Assembly: GCA_950295325.1 (NCBI GenBank)
Contig: OX485809.1
Location: 24,380,144 to 24,444,143 of the forward strand
Source: Polytrichum commune
Lineage: Eukaryota > Streptophyta > Polytrichopsida > Polytrichales > Polytrichaceae
Direction of reading: 5' to 3'
Length of the DNA stretch: 64,000 bases
Shown here: piece after piece, positions 11,819 through 23,900 of the stretch
How positions within the stretch are numbered: position 1 is the first letter of the stretch
Layout of the letters: every line of letters starts with the position of its first letter
Notes under the pieces: generated by a model
What the model saw: only the letters and a program-made list of their open reading frames with translations
Databases searched by the model: none
Told to the model about the DNA's origin: nothing
Made by a program: the position numbers and the translations under genes

Positions 11819-12172
11819 GGGCCGGTTTACACTACGGTGGAGAAGTCCACCGGTCATGAAAAAAAGGGCGTTTCTCAATTGTGATTGGTCGAAAATGCAA
11901 CTCTTCACTGGTGGGTGTTTACACTAGGTGAAGAAAACAATGGTGGTGAACTTTTCTCATGGATGATAAAATGACATGGCCGCCTACATGGCGGCACTTT
12001 TTGGAGTTGGGCTTGTCCGGCCTCAAGAGGCCGGAGAAGCCCAACTCAATAAAAATATTTTATTGCCTTTAATTCTTCTCCGGCACATCCATCATTTGCC
12101 TCATATAACCATGTCTTGGCCAAGCATTCTTGACCGACCGGAGGCCTTCTCCACCGTAATGTAAACTGGCCC
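11819..12172. mobile_element. Tourist-like MITE with TAA target duplication
   Basis: A 354-bp element starting GGGCCGGTTTACACTACGG and ending CGTAATGTAAACTGGCCC, an imperfect inverted repeat. It is flanked by TAA at 11816-11818 and 12173-12175. A 3-bp TAA/TTA duplication and GGGCC...GTTT ends are typical of PIF/Harbinger-mobilised Tourist elements. An internal palindrome (CCGGCCTC against GAGGCCGG near 12020-12038) is also present. Related ends occur at 28394-28933 and 60102-60526. Confidence 0.87.
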
Positions 12173-12175
12173 TAA

Positions 12176-12888
12176 GGCGTGTTACCCGTAAAACTTATAT
12201 TTTTAAAGAAAATAGTCACCATCATATGAAGTTCCTACAGTTTCTTTTTTAAGGAATAGACATGCCACACTTTAGAAGATTCTAACACTTTACAATTGAC
12301 GTCAGTTTTAGGTCACACATTCGTCTTCCTTGCCTTAAGGCCGAGGCATCAATAGTCAACCATGTCCATTTAACTGCTCACTAGGGCGCATGTAATGTTG
12401 AGATGGATGAGATTTATATGTTTTTAAGGTGAACAAAGTGAACGGCATGTGAATGGCAAAGTGAACACATGTGGCGGCAGCTTGTGGTTGAATACCCTTA
12501 TAAGAGTTTTGACAAATGTCGTAGCCAAGAATTAACATTCATATGAGCAGTTATGGATACCCTATAGATTGACTAAGTGTTTTCATTAACTTTATTGCTT
12601 CAAAATTTGTAGCAATGTTCATGAAAAAATAAATTAAATTTGCATCCTCCTTAGAATTTGTTTCTCTTACGTAAAAAAAAAACCCCTAGCTATTACTCCT
12701 CCTAAACAAATGCAAAACCTCTTATGTTATCGGTTATAGATGCCTCGATCTTATTGCCTTGGAGGTTTTTGGTGGTTAAGAACATGCCTCACAGTGGTAC
12801 ATAGTGTCTGAATTTATATTGACCTCAAGTGGTCAAGGACCCCAAGACGGGCTTTCAAAATAATTTTTAAGCATTTTTGAGCTACATT
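12176..12888. other. Intergenic, no gene seen
   Basis: AT-rich sequence without recognisable genes. Confidence 0.45.
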
Positions 12889-13053
12889 CCTACCTCTTTA
12901 ATATGACACTTGATAATACGACAACCTCGATATAATGACATAGATTTTGTAAACCAAATTTTGTAGTTAAAATCTTTTTCTATAATACAATTATGACATT
13001 GTTAATACGTCACTCCTAGACCCCGAAATTGTCATATTATAGACTATAGAGGT
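12889..13053. mobile_element. MITE family 3, copy 1
   Basis: A 165-bp element with an inverted repeat: CCTACCTCTTTAATATGACA at the left, and GTCATATTATAG followed by AGAGGTAAC at the right. It matches 36201-36366 in size and ends. A further arm with TGTCATACTAAAGAGGTAGG lies at 14102-14189, so a longer reading of this element (12889-14189, with the SINE inside) cannot be excluded. Confidence 0.65.
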
Positions 13054-13410
13054 AACAAATGCATATATGGTGGATCCCATACATAATATTAAACCTATGT
13101 AACTTTCACATATGAAATGTGGATAAAAGAAATTTTAAAACATGGGAACTAAGGGAACTAGGTTCTCTATCTCAAAACCTAATCAAGAGACTCATTAGCT
13201 TTTGTCTCTTTTGCAATAATGTTTCACAAAATTGTTGCTTGAACAAGATGTGATGCCATTCGAGATTATGTGATAATGGAAGGTGAAGAGACATTAGTGA
13301 AATTGAATATTGCATGTCATAGCCGGTTGATATGGCCTTGGGACATAGAATATAGCCACCTAGTTTTGACCTTAATGCAAAGCCCTTGGACTCTTCAAAT
13401 GTTGATGGTT

Positions 13411-13785
13411 AGGGCCTTGGCTTGGTGGTTAGGGCTCATGATCCCCAATGAGGAGATTGTGGGTTCTATTCCCCATGCCGGCATGGTGCTCACCACCTTA
13501 GTCCACCCAACTATGGTGGGGGGTCCTTGGACCTTGTTGTATGGGTACCTCAAAGCCCTTTGGGGGGATACCATGTCCGGTATCTTCAAGGCACTAGTGG
13601 CTAGCTAGGAACTAGTATAGTGTGTCACTATAGTGCCCATCCTCGAAAGGGGAGAGTAGTATTGCCTCAATGTCCCCTTGTCCGGTGGGCATTGGGTCAT
13701 TGACATTACGAACGGGCACTTTATTCACGCCGGCCCCTTGTTAAAAAGGGACTGGAGTTTCTATCTATTTATCTTGATGTGAGAC
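13411..13785 (+). mobile_element. tRNA-derived SINE
   Basis: Internal RNA polymerase III promoter boxes are visible. The A box is TGGCTTGGTGG at 13418-13428, and the B box is GGTTCTATTCC at 13462-13472 (consensus GGTTCRANNCC), spaced as in a tRNA. A tRNA-unrelated body of about 300 bp follows. Possible short direct repeats TTGATG lie at 13402 and near 13778. The 5' limit is set just before the A box and the 3' limit is uncertain. Short ORFs across it are not genes. Confidence 0.7.
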
Positions 13786-14189
13786 CCTCACCTATTGTGA
13801 AACTAGGAGACGTTCAACATCATGCTCAATTGTTAATACATTTTTTTATGGACAACCCATTAAAATTTACTTTGCAATTATAAGAAAATTGCAGGCCATA
13901 TTGGAGAAGTTCAGTACAATATATGTTGCTAATTTGAAATGACAACATCAACAAACTACTTATTCCTTTTCAAGTCCACATAGATTTTCATGAGAGAAAA
14001 TTGCATACTTATAAACACATTTCAATGAGTATTATTTTGTATATGTGGCAAAGTATCTATTGTGTGTTTTCATGAAGTATCCCATTATTATGACAAAGAG
14101 GTCCAATTTATCTTATTATTGAATATGTGACACCTTGATAATACAACGGTTGTCTTGTTTCCCAAATGTGTCATACTAAAGAGGTAGGA

Positions 14190-17100
14190 CTTTACATAGC
14201 CACTATTGTTAGCAAAGACCCTATTCTAGATTAGTCATTACACATATTATACTTTTCCAATCACTCTAACTACATATATTTTGAGTGGGAACAAGTATCA
14301 AGGAAATTTATGTGAATATTCCGCTATTATTTTCCATTCTATATGTAGTACAGATTCGTGTTTTGTGCTAGATACACCTACAAATTTGTTTCAAATGAAA
14401 CACATTATTTTCATCTATATATCAATCTTTTAAGATCTTAAACCAAAAAAAACATGGAACACGGTTGCCTCCATAATTCAAGCATATATGCAACTTCCAA
14501 CGGTTCGGATATCAAAGTTATATGTTAACGGACATTGGGTTTGCGATGTAGTTTGGCCAAAAGTCATCCATGCAACCCTAATTTGGTTCTTAAGTATTGA
14601 TGATTGGTCTAAATGCTTGACGTCCCATAGGGGAGATTGACCCTTCAAATCCTAAGTGGACACAAACCTTAAAAGAAAGCCATCATATGCTAATAAAATA
14701 TTTATGTCAAAATCTTACAAAAATGAGAATTATTCAATTACAAATCCAATAAGATGCAACAATTGCCAAGATAGAGCACATCTCTTGAAGCTAATCCTCT
14801 TCAAACAACGATCTAAAACATATGCTTTTAACTATGAAAATAGAGAATTGGAGCGGCCCACACATACTCAATAACCATGGATTCACATTCAATGTGGTTC
14901 ACAATACTATGCATTTAGGTCTGGTTGGGCACATTTATGCCTACATAGAATTTCCATGTCATCTTTCAAGAGGTTCCAACAAATCACATGATGACTCTTT
15001 TTGATTGAAAATATAATCTCTATGCCTAACTTGACCTACAAAATTATTTCTCACTTTCAATGTGCCCCCCCCCCCCCTCTTTTGGAGTGGTGGGAATGGC
15101 CACTAGCACTACCATCACCAATGCCACCACCAATCTTTGTTTGTATAAGGTGGAAGTGCCTGCACTTGAGACTTTTAGCAATTGGGACCCTTAACATGTA
15201 CCCGCGCGCGTGCGGGGGGGGGGGGTGCATTGTGAATTGGCATTTTAACAAAGGGATTGCATTGTTATGGTATGGCAAGAAGAAAACATAATAGAAATTA
15301 ATTACACCAACAAGATTGTAATGGAGAATGCAAGTAGAGCACAACTTTAAAGTTTAGTGTGTTAAGAAACACAATTGTCCAACATTTGCAAGATAGCAAG
15401 AGTTCGTACAACATTTGCAAAAGAATTTCAAACATCAAATATTGTCTCAAATATGCCCCTTTGTGTCAACGTTTAAACATAATGGAGTTCAAAGTATCCT
15501 TAATGAAGAGAAACCTCCATGGAATAAAAATGAGCCCTCTATCTTCTTTGATGAAGTAAAATGTGGTCCCTTACACATGTTATATTGCATGATATTTTTA
15601 TATAATTGGTTTCCAACATTAATTCGCTCCCTATATTTAACATAGAATTCTTCAAAATTTAACTTCCAATGAATATTAAATACCTTATATTTTTTCGCAC
15701 ATTGTTTCTAAAATACTACTAGTGCCCCCCCCCCCTTGGGAACATGTATAAACATTTTATGGGAAACTTTCCAAAAATTAGCCAATCTAGATGGACACCA
15801 AATTCCGACATCATGGGATTTAGACACAGTCAATGAAAGCCAAGATTTCTTTGCAAACCCAAAGTGGACAATGTTAATCGTAGTCATTTTGTCTCTTTCA
15901 ACCAACGAGTTGCATTTTAGTCCTTAATGTAATATAATTAAAGCTCATGTTGAGAAACACAGTTGCCCATTTTGTTGTAAAATTAGGTGTTGGAATTGGG
16001 GTCTTTGATGGAATTGGGCACTCTTGCCTTATTAGATATTCAACATCAGAATTACTATGGATTCTTTGAATGTCCACATTCTAGGGTATGTGGACCTTTC
16101 GTGGTAACTCTTTTTAATTGGACACCTATATTGGAGTGGTATAGGGGGAAGCCTTGTAGTAAAGAACGGGCCAAAAAATACACATGCTACAATAAGATTA
16201 GACTATGTGCCCAAAATATATCAACCACTGATAGCTCGATAGTTAACACAATCACAAGGGAGTTTTGTGGTCATTAAAACAGAGTGCATAATCTTCCATT
16301 TGACCCCTTATAAATTATATGCATCTCAACTTTGATACTGCAACCTAGAATGAACCTTTATAATTCATTATTGCCAACCCACTAAGATAATTGTTGATCC
16401 AATCCAATGGCCACAATTGCTTGTGGTGTTGGAAGTGTCCACAATAAGGGTCACACATCTTAAGGTATGTGGGTGTTATTCGGGTTGTTCTTCATTTTCT
16501 CCAACTTCTTACGGTTAGATTTACACAACAAATGTTATATTACACAAGCAAAGCTACGATGAAACATCAACATAAACAAGGTTGGGAATCGAACCTCCCA
16601 TGATTCAGTTATGGTTATCCAAAGTATAAGTTCGTTGATTTCTTAAGTAAATACATAGATCTTCCCAAGTGTGTGCACTATTGAGTGGAGTCCTTTGATA
16701 ATCTCAATTAGTGAGGGAAGGCTAATAGTGTGCATTGGAAATTAGGGAAGGTGATAGTAAATTTCTTTACGCTATGAAATTAGTGCCACCAAAAGATCTA
16801 GGAAGCATTGTTCATCCTAAGACTATCCACTACAAACAATATTCATAGAAACACTATTCACTTTACATATAATTCTTGTTTATTCATCTACAAACACCTT
16901 AGAGCATGTACTAAATTTCTTCAAATGTATGGTGAATGTGTATGTATTCATGAATTCAGTTCCACTTAGTAAAAAGTTCAACCCTCATTAATTTTGAGAC
17001 TTGACAAATTCATGTGTGTCTTGGAAATTAGTACCACACACACTAATTGGGATAATCATTGTAGGTAATAAAATTTCAAGACGTAACCTTGTGTCTTTTT

Positions 17101-17232
17101 AACAAGTATCTTTATGGTGTTTGTTCTTTGATCCCCACCTAACTATACACCAATCAACTAGAAGTGTCCGCTTAAGAAAAATAACCGTATAACACATACA
17201 CACCTTTGGGATATTATTTCACCACGGTACTA
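14190..17232. other. Intergenic, low-complexity rich
   Basis: No gene seen. Contains a C run of 13 at 15065-15077, a G run of 12 at 15214-15225 and a C run of 11 at 15725-15735. A fragment of repeat B lies at about 16112-16235. Short ORFs here have no recognisable domains. Confidence 0.5.
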
Positions 17233-17601
17233 CACTAGATAGTGCATTGAGTGACGCCAATTCAATTGTCTTGCTCACTACTAATTGTAAACCGTCCATG
17301 TAGTGTCACCAACACTTGATGTAAACCTAGCATTACTTGTACATTTTGGCATTAGAGATGTACAAGTTGCAAGTACTGTCACTTACTAAGCAATTTTTCA
17401 TCCAAATTGCAATCATTCATGACAAAATTTCATTACAAAATTGTTAGGATGTAGAATATGCAAAACTTTGTTTCAATAATTGGTATGCGTTTCATCCAAA
17501 TTTCAATCAACCATGACAATTACTTGTCTACTTATTCATAAGAAGTGTCAATAGAAAATGTACCACAATGACATAAAATTCCATGTGAATTATATTTAGT
17601 G
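17233..17601 (+). mobile_element. MITE family 4, copy 1 (CACTA-like ends)
   Basis: A 369-bp element starting CACTAGATAGTGCATTGAG and ending TATATTTAGTG. It shares internal blocks with 31025-31402, 31655-32015 (both reversed) and 59474-59814: TCTTGCTCA near 17270, GTGTCACCAACAC near 17305, TCACTTACTAAG near 17380 and ATCCATGACA-like blocks. Ends look CACTA-like, but the flanking bases mirror each other (ACTA / TAGT), so the true inverted repeat may be longer. Confidence 0.72.
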
Positions 17602-18380
17602 TAGTTGCTGCAAACCACCTTCTTGCCTAGAGTCCACCTTCAATATGTGTTATCCCGATAAGTGTTAGAATAGCGCATGTGTTAAGGAAAATTGCGCTCT
17701 CCCCAAAAATTCCAAAAAAAATACTATTAAGTGTTAATTGTTAACTATTAAGAGAATTTAAAAAAAATAGATTGTTCCCCTCTTCAATGTATTCACCTTG
17801 ATAATTGTTAATTTGGATGAAAGTGAGGCTATGAAAATTTATAACTTGAATGAAATTGAATTAGGTCCATCATGTATTTGACTCTTGCATATGGTGAAAC
17901 TGGACCCATTGTGAATGTACATAAGTTCATCAATTATAAACTGGAATTTGATCTAAATAATCTACATAATTATTGAGGAGGAGATTATAGGTTTGATGAA
18001 AAAGAGACGATGCAACTGGTAATGAACCCATTGAAGAAGGTGACAATGTGCAAATTGGTGATGTGTTAGTAGATGGAGTAGGATTCAAGGATGCTAAAAG
18101 TGCATTAGTGACCTTGAAACCATTTTTTGGAACAAACACCTCTCATCTAGAGCAATTGAACATTTCGAAAGGCAATAAGATCTTGGCGTGCACAAGAATC
18201 TCATTAAACTATTATAAATTTGTCATTCTATTACGCTTAAATATATGATGACATTCATATCTTATACATTTTCATCATCTAATTATATAAGTGTTCTTGT
18301 TTTTAATTCGAAAGTCACATTAAGTGTTTTCATGTAAGCATTACACATAGTTCTAAGCTAGCCCACATAAGTGTTAAAAT
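17602..18380. other. Region upstream of the oxidase gene
   Basis: AT-rich. A short reading frame at 18000-18200 (plus) contains EEGDNVQIGDVLVDGV, which looks protein-like but matches nothing I recognise. Otherwise nothing seen. Confidence 0.35.
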
Positions 18381-18685
18381 GTTAACACCACATAAGTGCT
18401 ACAAGTTTCCTTGCTCCGAACCGTCCATGGAACCAAACAAACCATCATGGGAAACAAAAACAAACAGGGCGTCGCCACGTGTCCCTCTTCGTCCACCGTC
18501 CGTCCGTCCTCTGTCCGTCCTCTGTCCGTTCTCGCCCATTTCTCGTCCGTCGCCGTTCGTCACCGATTTCTGCATCGTCGTCTTCCTCCTCTTCTGCTCT
18601 TTCTGGTTCATTGGCACGCGCAGCAGAGAACCGACTCTCTTCGCTAGTTTTGTTGCATTTTTGGATTATTGTTGCGGGACTGGCG
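18381..18685 (+). promoter_or_regulatory. GC- and pyrimidine-rich promoter/5' leader of the oxidase gene
   Basis: The 270 bases before the start codon are far richer in GC and CpG than their surroundings and contain reiterated CCGTCC and TCTGTCCGT motifs, typical of a plant 5' leader. The transcription start cannot be fixed. Upstream ATGs at 18379 and 18396 would open short out-of-frame ORFs if transcribed. Confidence 0.5.
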
Positions 18686-20869
18686 ATGGCGGAAGCCATG
18701 GAAGGAAGCGTGGATCACCTGGCAGGCGAGCGAGCCACAGCGCAATTCGACGTGCAAAGCATGAAAGTTTACCTTGCGGGAGGAGAGCACGAGTATGCAG
18801 TTTCCACCAAAATGGCCAAGCTCGTCGCAGAAGACCCTGTAAGCCTTACACCTCTTCTTCTTCTTTGCTCGAGGAAAAGAAGAAGAAGAAGAAAAACAAA
18901 AATTAGACAGATGTGGTCCAGTTGTCAGGTTCGCAAGAATTCGTAGCTCATGTATGTGGATGTGGCTAGAGGGGTGCCGGTTGCTTGTGCTGGTAATTTC
19001 TCGATCCTGAGTGAGCGAGCGCGAGATGATGCTTTTTTTTCTGAAATTTTCTGTTGGTTGAAGTGAGTGATATTTTGTTCTTTTGTGTTTTTTTTTTTTT
19101 TAATGTGTTTTGTGTGTGTGTGTGTGTGTGTTTTTTTTTGGGGGGGGGGGGGGGCGCTCTGTGTGTGAATGTGTATGTATGTCTATGTGCTAGAGGTTAC
19201 CCTAGGGAAGCTTGGCATTGCTACTTGTCGATATTAGGATGATACTTTCGTTGATGAGTAGCGAGTACCTTTTTAGCACGGTGAAGTATGATTTAGGATG
19301 CCTCCTGTTTGGATTCCTATTTTCTTCATTACAAGGTTTCTGTTTGGATTTCTTTAAGGAGTGTCGAGAGGGGAGGAGGCGATTGTAATGCGGATGAATC
19401 ATCAGCTGTGGTGGAGTATTTTAGAAAGTAATGCAATTTGTGATGATAAGTGTGTAAGGATTTTTAAATGGTGGGGAAGATGTAAACTGCAACAAGGCAG
19501 AGGGAGAAATGTATGTAAGTATGTCATAGTTTGTTTGCGTATGATAGGACCTCATTTGACAACTGAATATTTTCAGTTGTATATAATCTTAGTTGGATGG
19601 AAGGAATCGAGTTGTGATCTCGGGGATCCACGATCACAACTGGTCGTTAAATTCTAGCTTTACAAACGACGAGTCAGGTGTACACGAGGCTAATCCATTG
19701 TCCCTGTCCATCCTTCTGGTCACCTCCGGTAATTGCATATTATGGTATATCTTATCAGTTTAGGCACTTTACTTGCCGAAATTTAAACTTCCAACCAACC
19801 ACTACGTGACATGTGCATGCTCGTTTAAGAATATAATTATCTTGTGTTGAAACTAATAGGTGCCTCGGTGTAGTAGGAGCTTGTAACTTCATAATCTGCC
19901 TAGATCACCGCTCTTTGAACTGAGGATCTGGTGCCATTTGTAGCTGTTTGGTTAAGTCTGCGGTGATAGCAAGCTTGGTGGTGACTAATCTTAGATGGAG
20001 AAGTATTTGAGTACAGCTTTAGCATCTGAAAAGTCGATATGCTTCACCTCTGGGGAAACGTCTTTGTCACCGTGGACTTGTCACCGAACAGAGGACAGAC
20101 ACTGAGCCTCCAATTACGACAAGTAATTTTTTGAGAATTATCCAAGAGTTCACCTGGTTAGAGTGTCCAGATAAATATTTTGTTGAATCCTCGATGTCCT
20201 AATTTTTAATTTTCAAAACATAAATTTTAAAAAACTTATCACCGTGGTCTACATTTGCAGGCGTTAGTAAACCTTAAATGGTCAAGTTTCACTGATCTGC
20301 TCGGTCCCAGCTTGTTCCCCACTAAAGTATACCATCTAAATTTTCTGCAGAGGTGAGATTTGAGTCTTGTATGATTTGATTAGAGATTTTAAAAAGTCAA
20401 GAATTATGTCTTGGAAGTGTACTGTATATCTTCTTCTGTGGAACAAAATGGAGGATGTCATGGTCAACTTCAAAGCATGAACCCACGTTGAATTAGTTTT
20501 GAACTTGGGTATAGGTTAGTGTTTCTGTAATACACATGCAGAACTATCAACTACAGCCCCTGAGCATGTCAAGTACTATTTCTAGAAAGTGACAAGGTGA
20601 CATTCAGATACCAAATCAACATTGTGTGGAGTTGTTGATTCTCAATTTTTCATTATTCAATAGAAACTGGATGCCTAACGGGATGGGATTGTTCCGCCAG
20701 TTTTTTGCAAAGGAGGATAGAGTGCGGCTAGCTCGCAAGGATCTCTACAAGAACTCTCTGAGAAAGGCGGGCCATGCTTGGAAGACAATATTGGAACAGG
20801 GTTTGACTGGTATATTCTTATCCTTTTTGCTAGAATCCTTGTAAAGAGAAGCAGTCATTTATATTATTG

Positions 20870-20903
<34 letters not shown>

Positions 20904-23900
20904 TTGTTACTGGTGTGAATGATGTTGCTTCATCTTCAAGTTAATGTAATTCTATATGTTATTCTGAAACGGAAATCACAAGAATTAGAGGAACCTTTAA
21001 GATTACTGCCTCCTTTTTAAAGTAACACTGTGAACGGGCTCGGCGCAAGCCAGCAAGCCCCTAGGTTCCCACATGGTTGGTTGGAAATATCTAGTTCACC
21101 TAGATACTCCCACTATGATTGGATGGACCATAGTCGTAGGGTGCACCAGAAATCAAGTGCTAGGAAGGTCACATATCTGAGCACTATTATGGCCTAAGGT
21201 GGCTTAACCTGTTAAGGCCCTGGGTTTAAGCTTAAGCCACCCTGTTAGTGTGTGTGCATAAGTATTTAACTCCAATTTCTGAGGGATTTTGATGGTTCTT
21301 GTCCTCATTCTGTGACCAGCATTTGGGTAGCATTTTGGCCAAGTCCTAGTTTCAAATTCTCCAACTTTTCAGTCCTGTTGAAGAAATGCTTGCAACTTAC
21401 AGAATTGATATTTAATGAACTTGTGATGCATTTCTTCTTACGGATCCTTGAGCATAATCAGAAAATTCTTACTTGCCATCCTTAATGTTTGTGTCAAATT
21501 ACATCCATCTTTAGCAATCTAATCTCCAGAACATGTCAATTTTTTTGCACGAGTTGTGACAACTTGGCATGATGTTTTAATTCTAAGAAAAAGTCTTTTG
21601 GTGAACAGAGGAGGAGGGGATGAAGATGCGAGGATTCATTGATGAACCTTCATACACAGACCTACATTGGGTATGCCCATTGCTCTTAAATATTATGTTT
21701 GGCTTACATCTTACAGTTTGTTTATCTCCTTGTGGGGTTCGTTATTCCTCTGTCGCAGGTTCAAAAGCAAAGTTTTCCAAGGTTAACTTTTCTCATTTGT
21801 AACATCGTTGGTGTCGTGGTTATAGGGCATGTTTATACCTGCACTCAGAGGTCAAGCTACAGAGGAACAACAGCACAAGTGGCTCCCTCTCGCTTACAAG
21901 ATGGCTATTATTGGCTGTTATGCCCAAACAGAACTTGGGCATGGATCCAATGTACAGGGTCTGGAAACAACTGCTACGTTTGATCCTGCAACTGATGAAT
22001 TTGTTCTCAACAGTCCCACTCTTACATCAACAAAAGTAAGTCAGGAGATCTTTGTTTGGATTTGTACATGTTGTTCATTGTCCATATCTGAATGAGTTAC
22101 TTACGAAGTCCAGACATCAAATCTCAATGTTTGTGCCTTTTAGAATCCTTGCACATGGAGAACTGCCAATTTGATAGAGAAGAAAGCAGCTATATAATAG
22201 AGTTATCTGTAAAGTCCATAAATCAAACTCCGGGTGAGTTGGCTAAATGGGGAGAGCTTATGCATAAAGTCACCCAAGTTTCTATTAGGGCTCAAATTCT
22301 TATACTAAAAGATTGAGATCGGGCTATTAAAAACCATCTTTCTACTTTGTCATACTAGGGTCAGTGGGCCAAGCCAGCCTTTCATTAACCTACATTAGAT
22401 CCTAAAGTTCTCTCAAAGTTTGTGGGGTTGAAGGAGGAGGTCCAAGATGGTTCACCCAACTTTAAAACTAGGCTCTGACACTAAACAACCTAACGAGCTC
22501 TCAAAAAAAAAGTCTCTTAAAGAGTTTGGTCCCTTTTTGAGGGACTTTGTGGATAATTCTATTCTACTAAAACTAGATATCATTCTTTTTAACTTCCTGC
22601 TAACTTCTATTTATTTTTGGGTCCACAGTGGTGGCCTGGTGGGCTTGGCAAAGCATCAACTCATGCCCTTGTGTATGCACGACTTATTACTGACAACAAG
22701 GATCACGGAGTCCATGGTATGTTTCATTATCTTTCATGATAATACGGTGCATTCAGAGTGTTGTTCTAATTTGAACATATATGTTGCTTCTCAGACTTAC
22801 ATTGGCGGGTGGCTTGAGGTCATTACCTTGGGATGGTGGAATTATTGTACTCTATATTTAATATGAAAGGTTTTGGGTTTGCACAAATTGCAGCTTTTGT
22901 TGTTCAAGTTCGGAGCCTGGAGGATCACACACCTTTGCCTCTTGTGACTGTTGGAGATATTGGTGTTAAGTTTGGAAATGGTGGTTATAATACCATGGAC
23001 AATGGTCTGTTGCGATTTGATCATTTACGCATACCTCGTGAGAACATGCTAATGAAGTAAGTTTCTTACATCCCCCTAGCAGCTGTTTTATTTTGTGAAT
23101 CTAGAACTCAAGGATGTCCATATCTTTGCCTCTTTGTGGACTCCCTATTGGTAGAGCTTTCATTGCATGCGTCCAGAAATTCTTGTTGAAATCTTATCAA
23201 ATTGAGTATTTGGAGGTCTTCATTTATTCCTTAATATCTATGACCATACTTGGAAGTCTTTGTCAACAAACAAGGACCTGAAGCACTTGTGTAGCACAGG
23301 TTGGCAACTGTGACAAAAGATGGAAAGTATGTACGGTCTGACAAGCCAAGGCAGCTTGGTTATGGAGCAATGGTATTTGTTCGCCAAGGCATTGTTACCG
23401 ATGCTTCTATTTATCTTTCTCGAGCTGTCACCATTGCCGTGCGATACAGTGCTGTCCGACGTCAGTTTACCAAAAAGGATGGCAACAAGGATGGCAATCT
23501 TGAGCTCCAGGTCTGTTCTCCTTGTTTCTCCTATCGCCAAAATCAGTAAATCTAGCAGAACAGTTATGTATTTGTGAAATGAATGAACTTCACTACTGAG
23601 AATTATCTTCTATGGAGTGAACCAGGTGCCATGGTCCAATATAATCTTTTTGGCTTCATGGGTGAGGAGGACCTGCACTTTTCTAATGATTGATCAGATC
23701 AAGGCACATGGATTTAGTCTGATGTACATATGTGTTTTGGACTGTAGGTCATAGATTACAGGACACAACAATCACGACTTTTTCCACTGCTGGCTACTGC
23801 ATATGCATACCGGGTTGTAGGTTTCTGGATGAAATTGCTCTATGCTGATGTTATGGAGCGTCTCAAGCACAATGACTTTTCTACCTTGCCGGAGGTTCAT

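Noticed and set aside
13270-13608. 112-residue frame as a gene
   Set aside because: Covers the tRNA-derived SINE head and body; composition follows the SINE.
16567-16625. tRNA gene on the minus strand (GAGGTTCGATTCCCAACC)
   Set aside because: Good B box, but no A box, acceptor stem or cloverleaf can be formed around it.
18379-18906. 175-residue reading frame over the oxidase leader
   Set aside because: Out of frame with the conserved exon 1 and rich in low-complexity residues; a shadow of the GC-rich leader and exon 1.
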